Shown piece after piece: positions 15,565 to 26,089 of a DNA stretch of 64,000 nt. The DNA is from Flavobacteriales bacterium. GTDB lineage: Bacteria; Bacteroidota; Bacteroidia; Flavobacteriales_F; PHOS-HE28. A model generated the notes under the pieces. It was given only the letters and a program-made list of their open reading frames with translations. It was not told the DNA's origin and ran no database searches. Numbering within the stretch: the stretch's first letter is position 1; the number at the start of each line of letters is the position of its first letter. The stretch covers positions 21,501 through 85,500 of the forward strand of contig JACJZH010000013.1 in assembly GCA_020635695.1 (NCBI GenBank), read 5' to 3'. The position numbers were made by a program, and so were the translations under genes.

Positions 15565-17118
15565 ATGAGCGTGAACATCCTCTGGGCCGACGACGAGATC
15601 GACCTGCTGCGACCCCACGTGCTCTTCCTCGAAGAGAAGGGCTATGCCGTGGACACCGTGAACAACGGCCTCGATGCCGTGGAGCAGGCCGCCAAACAGG
15701 ACTACGACATCATCTTCCTCGATGAGAACATGCCGGGCCTCAGCGGCCTGGAGACCCTCGAGCGGATCAAGGACGCCCACCCCATGGTGCCGGTGGTCAT
15801 GATCACCAAGAGCGAGGAGGAGCACATCATGGAGGAGGCCATCGGGGGCAAGATCAGCGACTACCTGATCAAGCCGGTGAACCCGAACCAGATCCTGCTC
15901 TCCCTGAAGAAGAACCTGGAGACCCGCCGGCTGGTGAGCGAGAAGACCACCAGCAGCTACCAGCGCGAGTTCCGCCAGCTGGGCATGCGCCTGGGCGACC
16001 GGCTGAACAGCGGCGACTGGATGCAGCTCTACGACGAGCTGGTGAAGTGGGAACTGCAGCTGAGCGGCTCCGAGGACCAGGGCATGGCGGAGATCCTGCG
16101 CGCCCAATGGAACGAGGCCAACGACCTGTTCAGCCGCTTCGTGGCCGAGCACTACGTGGACTGGGTGAACGGGCGGGGCGACGACATCCCGCTGCAGAGC
16201 CACCTGCTGTTCCGCGAGAAGGTGGCCCCGCTGATCAAGGAGGACGGCGCGCCGCTGTACCTCGTGCTGATCGACAACCTGCGGCTGGACCAGTGGCGCA
16301 CGCTGGAGCCCATCCTCGGGCAGTACTTCCGGGTGGAGGAGCAGGGCCTGTTCTACAGCATCCTGCCCACCGCCACGCAGTACGCGCGCAACGCCATCTT
16401 CGCCGGCATGCTGCCCAGCGAGATCGAAAAGCGTTTCCCGGGCAAGTGGATCTCCGAGGACGAGGAGGGCAGCAAGAACGCCCACGAGGAGGAGTTCCTG
16501 CTGGGGCAGCTGCAGCGGCTGGGCAAGAAGGTGAAGGCCAGCTACCACAAGATCACCAACCTCAACGCCGGCCGGAAGCTTTCCGAGCGGCTGGACGACC
16601 TCTCCGGCAACGCGCTGAACGTGATCGTCTACAACTTCGTGGACATGCTGAGCCACGCCCGTACGGACATGGAAGTGATCCGGGAGCTGGCCGAGGACGA
16701 TGCCGCCTACCGCAGCCTGACGAAGAGCTGGTTCGAGCATTCGCCCCTGTTCGACATCCTGAAGGGCATCGCCGAACGCGGAGGGCGGGTGGTGATCACC
16801 ACCGACCACGGCACCATCCGCGTCACCGAACCGAGCAAGGTGGTGGGCGACCGCAACACCAACTCCAACCTGCGCTACAAGCACGGACGCAACCTCACCT
16901 TCGAGGCGAAGGACGTGCTGGCGGTGAAGGACCCGGCCGACGCCTTCCTGCCGAAGGCCAACGTGAGCACGACGTACATCTTCGCCAAGAAGGACCAGTA
17001 CTTCGTGTATCCGAACAACTACAACCACTTCGTGAACTTCTACCGGCACACGTTCCAGCATGGCGGCATCTCGATGGAGGAGATGCTGGTGCCGGTGGCG
17101 GTGCTGAAACCCCGTTGA
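15565..17118 (+). CDS. porX: PorX, response regulator/PglZ phosphatase of the T9SS
   Basis: 517 residues. A receiver domain (1-120) has the acidic pair in ADDE and the phosphoacceptor Asp53 in FLDENMPG, then KPVNPNQIL. A helical linker follows (about 125-200), then a PglZ/alkaline phosphatase-superfamily domain (about 205-515) with VLIDNLRLDQW and TTDHGTIRV as metal-binding stretches. This two-domain layout is that of PorX, which with the kinase PorY and the sigma factor SigP controls type IX secretion genes in Porphyromonas and hydrolyses oligonucleotides. The many T9SS cargo genes in this window agree with an active system. A GC-rich hairpin covers the leader. No porY is seen nearby. Confidence 0.95.
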   Translation: MSVNILWADDEIDLLRPHVLFLEEKGYAVDTVNNGLDAVEQAAKQDYDIIFLDENMPGLSGLETLERIKDAHPMVPVVMITKSEEEHIMEEAIGGKISDYLIKPVNPNQILLSLKKNLETRRLVSEKTTSSYQREFRQLGMRLGDRLNSGDWMQLYDELVKWELQLSGSEDQGMAEILRAQWNEANDLFSRFVAEHYVDWVNGRGDDIPLQSHLLFREKVAPLIKEDGAPLYLVLIDNLRLDQWRTLEPILGQYFRVEEQGLFYSILPTATQYARNAIFAGMLPSEIEKRFPGKWISEDEEGSKNAHEEEFLLGQLQRLGKKVKASYHKITNLNAGRKLSERLDDLSGNALNVIVYNFVDMLSHARTDMEVIRELAEDDAAYRSLTKSWFEHSPLFDILKGIAERGGRVVITTDHGTIRVTEPSKVVGDRNTNSNLRYKHGRNLTFEAKDVLAVKDPADAFLPKANVSTTYIFAKKDQYFVYPNNYNHFVNFYRHTFQHGGISMEEMLVPVAVLKPR

Positions 17119-17122
17119 TGCC

Positions 17123-17545
17123 GTGAGCACGGTGCTGCAGCTCCAACGACCGCAGGATGCCGCCGACCTGGCGCAGGCCCTGCTCCATGCCTGCCGGGGC
17201 CGCCGGGTGTTCGCCTTCAGCGGCGAGCTGGGTGCCGGCAAGACCACCCTGATCAAGGCCCTCTGTAACGCCCTCGGGGTGGAGGGCGGCACCAGCAGTC
17301 CCAGCTTCGCCATCGTGAACGAGTACCGCACGGCGGACGGCGATCCGGTCTACCACTTCGACCTGTTCCGCCTGCGCGCCGCCTCGGAGCTGGAGGGCAT
17401 CGGGTTCGAGGAATACCTGGACAGCGGGAACTACTGCTTCGTGGAGTGGCCCGAACTGGCCCAACGCCGCCTGCCCGCCGACACCGTGAAGGTGCGCATC
17501 GAAGTGGGCGAAGGCGGTGCACGCACCATCCATGTGATCCCATGA
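17123..17545 (+). CDS. tsaE: tRNA threonylcarbamoyladenosine biosynthesis protein TsaE
   Basis: 140 residues from a GTG at 17123, 4 bases after porX. The P-loop GELGAGKTTL (about 33-42), SSPSFAIVNEY and YHFDLFRL, then FVEWPE, are the TsaE signature. TsaE is the ATPase that drives the TsaB-TsaD complex in making t6A37 of ANN-decoding tRNAs. It overlaps the alanine dehydrogenase gene by ATGA. Confidence 0.95.
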   Translation: MSTVLQLQRPQDAADLAQALLHACRGRRVFAFSGELGAGKTTLIKALCNALGVEGGTSSPSFAIVNEYRTADGDPVYHFDLFRLRAASELEGIGFEEYLDSGNYCFVEWPELAQRRLPADTVKVRIEVGEGGARTIHVIP

Positions 17546-18762
17546 GCGCGGAAAGCGACCTGATGAAGCAGCTGGCCAGGGAATCGTCCCTGCTGCCGCA
17601 GGAGGCCATGGTGGAGGTGGGCCGCCGCAAGCGGAGCCTCTTCATCGGCATCCCGAAGGAACTGTCCTTCCAGGAACACCGCGTACCGTTGACCCCGCAG
17701 GCCGTGGCCGTGCTGGTGGGCCGGGGACACGAGGTGGTCATCGAACGCGGCGCCGGGGAGGCGGTGCACTACCAGGACAGCGACTTCAGCGAGGCGGGTG
17801 CCATGGTGGTGGACAGCGCCGACCAGGTGTACAAGGCCGACCTGATCCTGAAGGTGGCGCCGCCCAGCCACCGCGAGATCGAGATGCTGCGGCCCAAGCA
17901 GATCCTCTTCTCCGCCCTGCAGCTCAACGTGCAGCCCAAGGACACCCTGCGGCGCATGATGGAGAAGAAGATCACCGCCGTGGCGTGGGACTTCATCAAG
18001 GACCGCGAGGGCATCTACCCGATCATCCGGGCCATGGGCGAGATCGCGGGGAACACCGCCATCCTGATCGCCTCCGAGCAGCTCAGTTCCGAGAAGGGTG
18101 GTCCCGGCCTGATGCTGGGCGGCATCTCCGGCGTGGCCCCCACCGAGGTGGTGGTGATCGGTGCCGGTACCGTGGGCGAGTTCGCCACCCGCGCCGCACT
18201 GGGCCTGGGCGCCAGCGTGAAGGTGTTCGACACCAGCATCTACCGCCTGCGCCGCCTGCAGAACGACCTGGGCCAGCGGCTCTACACCTCGGTGGTGCAG
18301 CCCAACGAGATCAAGTCCGCCCTGAAGCGTGCCGATGTGGCCATCGGTGCCCTGCGCCCCGAGCATGGCCGCACACCGATGGTGGTGACCGAGGAGATGG
18401 TGCGCGAGATGAAGGCCGGCTCGGTGATCGTGGACGTGAGCATCGACCGCGGCGGCACCTTCGAGACCAGCGAGGTGACCACCCACACCGACCCGGTGTA
18501 CAAGAAGTACGGCGTGATCCATTACTGCGTGCCCAACATCGCCAGCCGCGTGCCCCGCACCGCATCGCTCGCGCTGAGCAACATCTTCGGGCCGCTGCTG
18601 CTGAGCATGGGCGAAGGCGGTGGCTTCGAGGAGATCATCAAGAAGGACCTGGGCGTGCGACACGGCGTGTACCTGTACAACGGCGCCCTCACCAGCCAGA
18701 TCCTCTCCGAGGCCTTCAAGCTCCCCTACAAGGACCTGGACATCCTCCTCGCCGCCTTCTGA
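17542..18762 (+). CDS. ald: Alanine dehydrogenase (AlaDH/PntA family)
   Basis: 406 residues; the ATG at 17542 overlaps the tsaE stop codon. Residues 1-35 are an extra N-terminal helix compared with the classic enzyme of about 371 residues. The AlaDH/PNT N domain starts at IGIPKE and contains EHRVPLTP; the NAD-binding domain has VIGAGTVGEFATRAALGLGA, and VDVSIDRGG and HYCVPNIASRVPRTAS follow. The enzyme interconverts L-alanine and pyruvate with NAD and ammonia. The extension and the changed spacing mark a Bacteroidota subgroup, so a related dehydrogenase role cannot be excluded. Confidence 0.85.
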   Translation: MSAESDLMKQLARESSLLPQEAMVEVGRRKRSLFIGIPKELSFQEHRVPLTPQAVAVLVGRGHEVVIERGAGEAVHYQDSDFSEAGAMVVDSADQVYKADLILKVAPPSHREIEMLRPKQILFSALQLNVQPKDTLRRMMEKKITAVAWDFIKDREGIYPIIRAMGEIAGNTAILIASEQLSSEKGGPGLMLGGISGVAPTEVVVIGAGTVGEFATRAALGLGASVKVFDTSIYRLRRLQNDLGQRLYTSVVQPNEIKSALKRADVAIGALRPEHGRTPMVVTEEMVREMKAGSVIVDVSIDRGGTFETSEVTTHTDPVYKKYGVIHYCVPNIASRVPRTASLALSNIFGPLLLSMGEGGGFEEIIKKDLGVRHGVYLYNGALTSQILSEAFKLPYKDLDILLAAF

Positions 18763-18769
18763 GGCCGGC

Positions 18770-18817
18770 CATTCCCGCATTCCCACATTTCCTCATTTCC
18801 ACATTTCCACATTCCAC
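18770..18817 (+). repeat. Six octamer repeats (CATTYCCN) before a start codon
   Basis: Six tandem 8-base units, CATTCCCG, CATTCCCA, CATTTCCT, CATTTCCA, CATTTCCA and CATTCCAC, fill most of the gap and end 3 bases before the ATG at 18821. There are no G residues except one, so the tract is an unstructured, pyrimidine-rich leader. Changes in copy number could alter translation of the next gene. Confidence 0.8.
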
Positions 18818-18820
18818 CCC

Positions 18821-19204
18821 ATGGACTTCCAACGCCGCCTGCAGCTCTACCTGGTCGGTCTGGTGATCGGCGGGCTGCTCGCGTGGTTCTTCATGGGCGA
18901 TCGGCTCACGAACATGGCGTGGACGCCCAAGGAGCGGATCAAGCTGAGGTTGGAGAACACCCTGCTGAAGGCGACGCCGGAAGCCGACAGCACCCTCCGC
19001 GCCTGGAACACCACGCTGGCCGACCTGCGTGCTGCCATGCCCGAGGCCGGGGTCACGTTGAAGGACACCCGCCGCAGCAACGACAGCCTCTACTACGCAG
19101 TGACCGCCGAGGTGAAGGGAAGGCCGCTGGCCATGACCATCGCCGTGCTCGCTGATCCCCGGTCGGATTCGACCGCGACGCTCTGGGAGCTGCGTGACCG
19201 CTGA
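18821..19204 (+). CDS. Small membrane-anchored protein of unknown function
   Basis: 127 residues. The N-terminus has a transmembrane helix (about residues 7-26, LYLVGLVIGGLLAWFFMG) followed by a polar domain of about 100 residues rich in short beta-strand-like stretches. I do not recognise a family. The gene follows alanine dehydrogenase at 58 bp, with the octamer repeat tract between. The start is fixed by the ATG right after the tract. Confidence 0.7.
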   Translation: MDFQRRLQLYLVGLVIGGLLAWFFMGDRLTNMAWTPKERIKLRLENTLLKATPEADSTLRAWNTTLADLRAAMPEAGVTLKDTRRSNDSLYYAVTAEVKGRPLAMTIAVLADPRSDSTATLWELRDR

Positions 19205-19210
19205 ACGGAC

Positions 19211-20085
19211 CTAGGCCAGGATGTCGGCCACGTTCGTGCGGATCATGGCCGCGAGCTTCTCCTGCGGCAGGTCGTTCTCATCCGTCCCGAACGGCTCCTC
19301 GATCTCCTCGGCGATCAGTTCCAGACTGGCCAGCACGTAGAAGATGAACATCACCACGGGAATGGCCCAGTAGTTCAGGCTGAACACGAAGCCCATCGGG
19401 AGGGTGAGCACGTACACCACGATGAACTTCTTGATGAAGGCGCTGTAGGTGTAGGGGATGGGCGTGTTCTTGATCCGCTCGCACGCCCCGCAGATGTCCA
19501 GGAAACAGGTGAGGTCCGTGTTGAGGACGATCAATTGGTCGCCATCGATGTGCTGGTCACGGCGCAGCCGCTGCAGCCGTTGTTGCATGAGCTTCACCAC
19601 CTGCGCCGGCACATGCCCGTCCGGTCGCATGTCCCGCAGCTCGGGATGGTCATCGTCCACCAGCTCGAAGGCCGTACGCTGGTCCTGCAGGTGCAGCCGC
19701 ATCTCATGGGCGAAGATGGCGATGCACCGGGCGTAGAAGTCCCGCGTGGCACCATCCTCCGGCAGGTAGGCGCTCACCCGCACGGCCAGGTTGCGGCTCA
19801 CGTTCACCAGTTGCCCCCACAGCTTGCGCCCTTCCCACCAGCGGTCGTAGGCGGTGTTCGTGCGGAAGACCAGCAGCAGGCTGAGCGCGAAGCCCAGGAT
19901 GCTGTGCATGACGGTGATGTTGCTGACGAAGCTTTCCTCCGTGAGCTTCAGGTACCGGAGCTCCAGGTACCCGATGCCCCAGGTGTAGAGGCCCACCACC
20001 AGCAGCAGGGGCAGCAGCTTGCGGAAGGTGTCGGCCCGGTGGAACTGGACCACGGGCCGGAGCCAGGTGCGCGGGTCGTAGGCGA

Positions 20086-20089
<4 letters not shown>
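19211..20089 (-). CDS. Bestrophin-like anion channel protein
   Basis: 292 residues. Membrane helices occur at about 28-48, 58-80 and two near 200-250, with the conserved stretch FRTNTAYDRWWEGRKLWGQL after the second helix and ASLELIAEEIEEPFGTDEND near the end; both are typical of the bestrophin/UPF0187 family. Bacterial members form pentameric ion channels in the inner membrane. The ATG overlaps the recQ stop codon (ATGA). The link with RecQ has no obvious functional reason. Confidence 0.9.
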
Positions 20090-21936
<1,847 letters not shown>

Positions 21937-21942
21937 CGCCGC

Positions 21943-21950
21943 AGAAGGTA
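21943..21950 (-). promoter_or_regulatory. -7-like box TACCTTCT of recQ
   Basis: Minus-strand TACCTTCT followed by G, 6 bases before the recQ ATG; a weaker variant of the local TA-N2-TT(T/C)G pattern. Confidence 0.35.
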
Positions 21951-21971
21951 GCGGTCCCTTCCGGAAATCGG

Positions 21972-23141
21972 TCACCCGCGCCGGCGGCGTTCGCGCTCGG
22001 CCATGATCAGCCGCAGCTCCCGGCCGGTCTGCCCGGCCACGGCGGTGTTCTCGTCCGCGCGGCGGATCAGGTAGGGCAGCACCTTCCGCACCGGACCGTA
22101 GGGCACGTACTTGGCCACGCGGAAGCCGGCATGCGCCAGGTTGTAGCTGATGTGGTCGCTCATGCCCAGCAGCTGCGCGAAGCACACCCGGGGGTCGTTG
22201 TGCGCGATGCCGCGTTCCTCCAGCAGCTTCGCCAGGTGCAGGCTGCTGGCCTCGTTGTGCGTGCCGGCCATCACGGCCACGCGGTCCAGGTGCTCCACGC
22301 AGTAGGTGAGGGCGGCATCGTAGTCACGGTCCACGGCGGCCTTGTCCGCATGGATCGGGCTGGGGTAGCCCTTCTCCTCCGCACGGTCGCGCTCCTTCTC
22401 CATGTAGGCCCCGCGCACCAGCTTCATGCCGATGTGGTGACCGCCCTCCACCGCCCGCTGGTGGCAGGCCTTCAGGTAGGCCAGGCGGTCGTGCCGGTAC
22501 AGCTGCACGGTGTGGAAGACCAGCGCCTTGTTCGTGTTGAAGCGGGCCATCATGCGCTCCACCAGGTCGTCGATGGCGGGTTGGATCCAGCTCTCCTCGG
22601 CGTCAACCAGCAGCGGGATGTCCGCGTCGTGCGCGGCCTGGCAGAGGGTCTCCATCCGGGCCTGCACGCGGTCCCATTCGGCCTGTTCCTTCGGCCCCAG
22701 CTGCTTCCCGGCGGAAACATCGGCCAGCAATTGCGTGCGGCTGATGCCCGTGGGCTTGAACACGCAGTAGGGGATGTCGCCGCGCTCCTTCGCCGTGCGG
22801 ATGGTCTTGAGCACCTCGGTCACGGTGTCGTCGAGCGCCTCCTCGTCGTCCTGCCCCTCCACGCTGTGGTCCAGGATGGTGCCGATGCCGCTCTTCGCGA
22901 GTTTCTCGGCGGTGCGCAGGCTTTCGGCGATGGTCTCGCCCCCGCAGAACTGCTTGAAGATGGTGGCCTTGATCAGCCCCTTCACCGGCAGGTGCAGCCA
23001 CAGGGCGAAGCGCGAGAGCGCCTCCCCGACGGCCGAGAGCGTGCCGTTGCCCACCACGCGGAACAGCCAGTAGGCCCGGCGCAGGTCGGCGTCGCTCTTG
23101 TCGGCGAAGGCGATGCGGGTGTCGCTCAGGTCGGGGAGCAC
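21972..23141 (-). CDS. Proline dehydrogenase (monofunctional)
   Basis: About 389 residues. Typical of the family are LPVKGLIKATIFKQFCGGET near residue 55, VDAEESWIQPAIDDL, KLVRGAYMEKER and AQLLGMSDHISYNLA, which line the FAD and proline site of the TIM barrel. The enzyme oxidises proline to pyrroline-5-carboxylate and passes electrons to the quinone pool. No P5C dehydrogenase domain is attached. There is no in-frame ATG near the N-terminus; the GTG at 23141 gives VLPDLSDTRIAFADKS, which fits the family, while a TTG at 23171 would add ten residues. A TAAATTCG box lies upstream at 23231. Confidence 0.92.
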   Translation of the reverse strand: MLPDLSDTRIAFADKSDADLRRAYWLFRVVGNGTLSAVGEALSRFALWLHLPVKGLIKATIFKQFCGGETIAESLRTAEKLAKSGIGTILDHSVEGQDDEEALDDTVTEVLKTIRTAKERGDIPYCVFKPTGISRTQLLADVSAGKQLGPKEQAEWDRVQARMETLCQAAHDADIPLLVDAEESWIQPAIDDLVERMMARFNTNKALVFHTVQLYRHDRLAYLKACHQRAVEGGHHIGMKLVRGAYMEKERDRAEEKGYPSPIHADKAAVDRDYDAALTYCVEHLDRVAVMAGTHNEASSLHLAKLLEERGIAHNDPRVCFAQLLGMSDHISYNLAHAGFRVAKYVPYGPVRKVLPYLIRRADENTAVAGQTGRELRLIMAERERRRRG

Positions 23142-23230
23142 GGGTGGGGCTTGGGTGTCCGCTGAACGCAAGGTGACCAAGGGTCGTTCGGGAGGCCGAA
23201 GGTCGATCGCATGCGTCTCCGAACGGGCAG

Positions 23231-23238
23231 CGAATTTA
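23231..23238 (-). promoter_or_regulatory. -7-like box TAAATTCG of proline dehydrogenase
   Basis: Minus-strand TAAATTCG fits TA-N2-TT(T/C)G. It lies 90 bases before the preferred GTG start, or 60 before the alternative TTG. Confidence 0.45.
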
Positions 23239-23284
23239 GTCCGGCCACCCGAGCCCGCACAGACCTGCAGGTCCATCCGTCCGG

Positions 23285-24700
23285 CTACTCCCGCACAAAG
23301 GTCCCGCGCGCCACGGCACGGCCCAGCGGATCGCGCAGCATCAGCGTGTAGGCCCCTGGCGCCAGGGCGGCCACGTCCAAGGTCGCTTGCCTGCCGGTGC
23401 GGTCCAGCACGGACCTTCCGCGCAGGTCGTACACCTGGGCCCGCACCCAGGCGGGTTCCGCCGGCAGGTTCAGCAGGCCGCTGGTGGGGTTGGGCCACAG
23501 GTCAAGCTCCACGGGCACCGGCCCGCGGTCGGCCACGCTCAGGTCCAGTTCGCTGTCGTGGTAGCGCTTGCATTGGTTGGTGGTGCGTCCGTCCATCCAA
23601 GAGCCAGGCAGGTCGATGTAGGCAGATACCACCTGACAGGCAGGCCCCGCCAGGTCCGGCATCAGAATGGAGGTATAGTGATGCTCGAAGGCGACCGGAA
23701 CATGGATGCACCCATCCGGCCCCAGGCGCGGCCACGGCACCAGCATGCCCCCTGGCACCTGTTCCACATGCACCACGTTCGCGGAATCGTAGATCGTTTG
23801 GGGGTCGTTGCTGGAAAGGTCCCACTGAACATATTCCACTTGGTCGAAGGCGGGAACACGAATGGAGTAAAGGAATTGGCCATTCGGCGAGAATTCCAGC
23901 CCACCTGCTCCGAACTCATCCACGAACTCTGCGAACAGCGAGGCCGTGCCATCGATCGGGTCGAAGCTGAACAGGTAGATCCTGTCCGTGTCCAAGGATC
24001 GCGTGGCGATCATGGTTCCTTGGGCGTTGAGCACCATGTTGTCCGAATGCCCAAGGGTGCTCTCCAACACACCTGTAGCACTGACGACCGGGATCGTATC
24101 GGTACCCCCTGGACCCGTTCGGAAAGCAAGTATCCGGCGCAGCAAATGGTCGGCCACGATCACCCAGTAATCCAGGCTTTGCGGGACCAACGTGGCGGCG
24201 ATGTGCGGCCTGAGCGAATCGGCCAGCACCAACGGGCCGGGTTGGCTCAGTGAACCTGCACCATTGTTGCCTAGTAGGTCCACTTCCCACGCGGCCAGGA
24301 CCATTGGGGCGGCCCCGGTGGTAACGGATGCGGTCTGGAAGGCAGAGACCTTGGAAGTGCCATGCACGGGAAGTACCAATCCGACGGCTCGTGTTGTCGC
24401 CAACGGCCAACCAGCTCCGGCTACTTGAACACCCGAACTGTTCCGAAGGACCCCGGCATTGCCGGTGCTCAATTGAAGAACGCCATCCGTGTCCGCCAAC
24501 GAGCCGATCGCGCAATGCTTGAAGTCGCTCGTATAGTTGAACGCTGCAGGCACGAACGCGGGTGGGAGGCTGTTCGAATGGTGCAGCCAGACAGGCACGT
24601 TCATGCTATCCCTTCCCCAGGCCCACCATACGTTCCGTGATTGGGACCAGCCAGCGAACGCAAGCACGCTGAACAGCAGGGTGAATGGGAACCTGTTCAT
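23285..24700 (-). CDS. Secreted beta-propeller-like protein with T9SS sorting tail
   Basis: 471 residues. A signal peptide (about 1-19, FTLLFSVLAFAGWSQ) leads into a region of repeated beta-rich blades with motifs such as LEFSPNGQFLYS, as in WD/YVTN-type propellers. The last about 75 residues are a T9SS type A sorting domain: DLWPNPTSGLLNLP, VYDLRGRSVLD, LAPGAYTLMLRD and a basic end. The protein should cross the outer membrane by the T9SS and stay on the surface or be released. Function is unknown. The middle of the gene is visibly more AT-rich than its flanks, as in the other cargo genes. It lies between proline dehydrogenase and aroB. Confidence 0.85.
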   Translation of the reverse strand: MNRFPFTLLFSVLAFAGWSQSRNVWWAWGRDSMNVPVWLHHSNSLPPAFVPAAFNYTSDFKHCAIGSLADTDGVLQLSTGNAGVLRNSSGVQVAGAGWPLATTRAVGLVLPVHGTSKVSAFQTASVTTGAAPMVLAAWEVDLLGNNGAGSLSQPGPLVLADSLRPHIAATLVPQSLDYWVIVADHLLRRILAFRTGPGGTDTIPVVSATGVLESTLGHSDNMVLNAQGTMIATRSLDTDRIYLFSFDPIDGTASLFAEFVDEFGAGGLEFSPNGQFLYSIRVPAFDQVEYVQWDLSSNDPQTIYDSANVVHVEQVPGGMLVPWPRLGPDGCIHVPVAFEHHYTSILMPDLAGPACQVVSAYIDLPGSWMDGRTTNQCKRYHDSELDLSVADRGPVPVELDLWPNPTSGLLNLPAEPAWVRAQVYDLRGRSVLDRTGRQATLDVAALAPGAYTLMLRDPLGRAVARGTFVRE

Positions 24701-24964
24701 GGTGCGTAGGGATGCGTTCCAGCCATGGTGGTGTGCGAAATGAACATGCCGCCTTTTGGCATGAAGAAGCTTTCGTGGATCATGCCATCGGACCTCAGCC
24801 GTTCGAAGTTACCGATCCGAGAGAAAGGAGGCAACGCGGATCGCGAACCCTTCGCGTGGCGGTCTTGAGGTCGCTGCTTGCTCCGTCCGGCGTTGCGTCG
24901 TGCCCGGGAGTTTCGTTGCTTTGAAGGAGCCCGATGCGGGCATGCCCACCTACCCCCACATCCT
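24701..24964. other. 264-bp gap between divergent T9SS cargo gene and aroB
   Basis: This is the largest gap in the window. It is more AT-rich than average and holds the start regions of both flanking genes. Two hairpins are visible: CATGCC and GGCATG (24745-24763), and CGCGAA and TTCGCG around 24850. CATCCTTTG directly before the aroB TTG start resembles a -7 box. No ORF with coding character was found. Confidence 0.5.
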
Positions 24965-26089
24965 TTGAGCGCTGCACGGACCGAGGTACGCGAGGTATGG
25001 GCCAACGGCCACCCGGTCTACCTGGGGCCGGGGTCGCTCGCCGCGCTCCAGCAGCGCCTGGACGGCATCGACGGTGATGTGCTGCACCTGGTGCTGGGCG
25101 ACAGCAACACCCTGCGCCATTGCCTGCCGGAGCTGCTGCGGCATGTGCCCGCGCTGCGCGAGGCGGAACTGATCGAGGTGCCGCCCGGCGAGGCCAGCAA
25201 GGACATCCGCGTCTGCTCGGACATCTGGCGGCACCTGCTGGAACGGGGCGCCGACCGGCAGGCGCTGCTCGTGTGCCTGGGGGGCGGGGTGGTCACCGAC
25301 CTCGGCGGCTTCGTGGCCGGCACCTACAAGCGCGGCATCCGCTTCGTGAACGTGCCCACCAGCCTCATGGGCATGGTGGACGCCGCCATCGGGGGCAAGA
25401 CCGGGGTGGACCTGGCCGGCGTGAAGAACATGGTGGGCCTGTTCCACGACCCGCTGGCGGTGCATGTGCACGTGCCCTTCCTCCGCACCCTGGGCAAGCG
25501 CGAACTGCTGAACGGCCTGGCCGAGATGATCAAGCACGGGCTGGTGGCCGATGCCGACCACTGGGAGGCCATCCTCCAGGCCCCGCTGCACGACCTGGAC
25601 GCCCTCACCCCGCTGATCGAACGCTCGGCCGAGATCAAGTGCGCCGTGGTGAAGGAGGATCCCCTGGACCTGGGCCACCGGAAGGTGCTGAACTTCGGGC
25701 ACACCATCGGCCACGCCATCGAGGCCCACAGCTGGGAGGGCGCCGGCCGCGGGCTGCTGCACGGCGAGGCCGTGGCGGCGGGCATGATCTGCGCGGCCTG
25801 GCTCAGCTGGCGGCGCGACGGGCTTCCCCGCGAGGAGCTGGACCGCATCACGGACCACCTGCTGGGGCTGTACAAGCCCTACCCCTTCGCCGCCGCCGAC
25901 GCCCACCGCCTGATCGAGCTGATGCGGCACGACAAGAAGAACGCCGAGGGAAGCTTCCGCTTCACGCTGTTGCACCGCATCGGCGAGGCGGTGGTGGACC
26001 AACGCATCACGCCCGCCCAGGTGAAGGAGGCGCTGGAGCACTACCACGACCTGGTGCGGCACCGGGCGCAAGGGGAGGAAGTGCCATGA
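24965..26089 (+). CDS. aroB: 3-dehydroquinate synthase
   Basis: About 374 residues from a TTG at 24965; longer frames exist upstream but add no family sequence. NAD-binding GGGVVTDLGGFVAGTYKRG, the loop PTSLMGMVDAAIGGKTGVDL, the metal/substrate stretch ELLNGLAEMIKHGL and NFGHTIGHAIE (zinc His) are all present. AroB converts DAHP to 3-dehydroquinate, the second step of the shikimate pathway. The stop codon overlaps the ATG of a T9SS cargo gene (ATGA). The last residues (GEEVP) come from sequence also found before the second cargo gene, so the natural 3' end may have been replaced by the insertion of the cargo pair. Confidence 0.94.
   Translation: MSAARTEVREVWANGHPVYLGPGSLAALQQRLDGIDGDVLHLVLGDSNTLRHCLPELLRHVPALREAELIEVPPGEASKDIRVCSDIWRHLLERGADRQALLVCLGGGVVTDLGGFVAGTYKRGIRFVNVPTSLMGMVDAAIGGKTGVDLAGVKNMVGLFHDPLAVHVHVPFLRTLGKRELLNGLAEMIKHGLVADADHWEAILQAPLHDLDALTPLIERSAEIKCAVVKEDPLDLGHRKVLNFGHTIGHAIEAHSWEGAGRGLLHGEAVAAGMICAAWLSWRRDGLPREELDRITDHLLGLYKPYPFAAADAHRLIELMRHDKKNAEGSFRFTLLHRIGEAVVDQRITPAQVKEALEHYHDLVRHRAQGEEVP

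Noticed and set aside
18770..18817. CRISPR-like array
   Set aside because: Units of 8 bases follow without spacers; this is a microsatellite, not a repeat-spacer array.
24845..24870. Terminator from the CGCGAA/TTCGCG hairpin before aroB
   Set aside because: No U-run follows and it lies between divergent gene starts, where a terminator is not expected.
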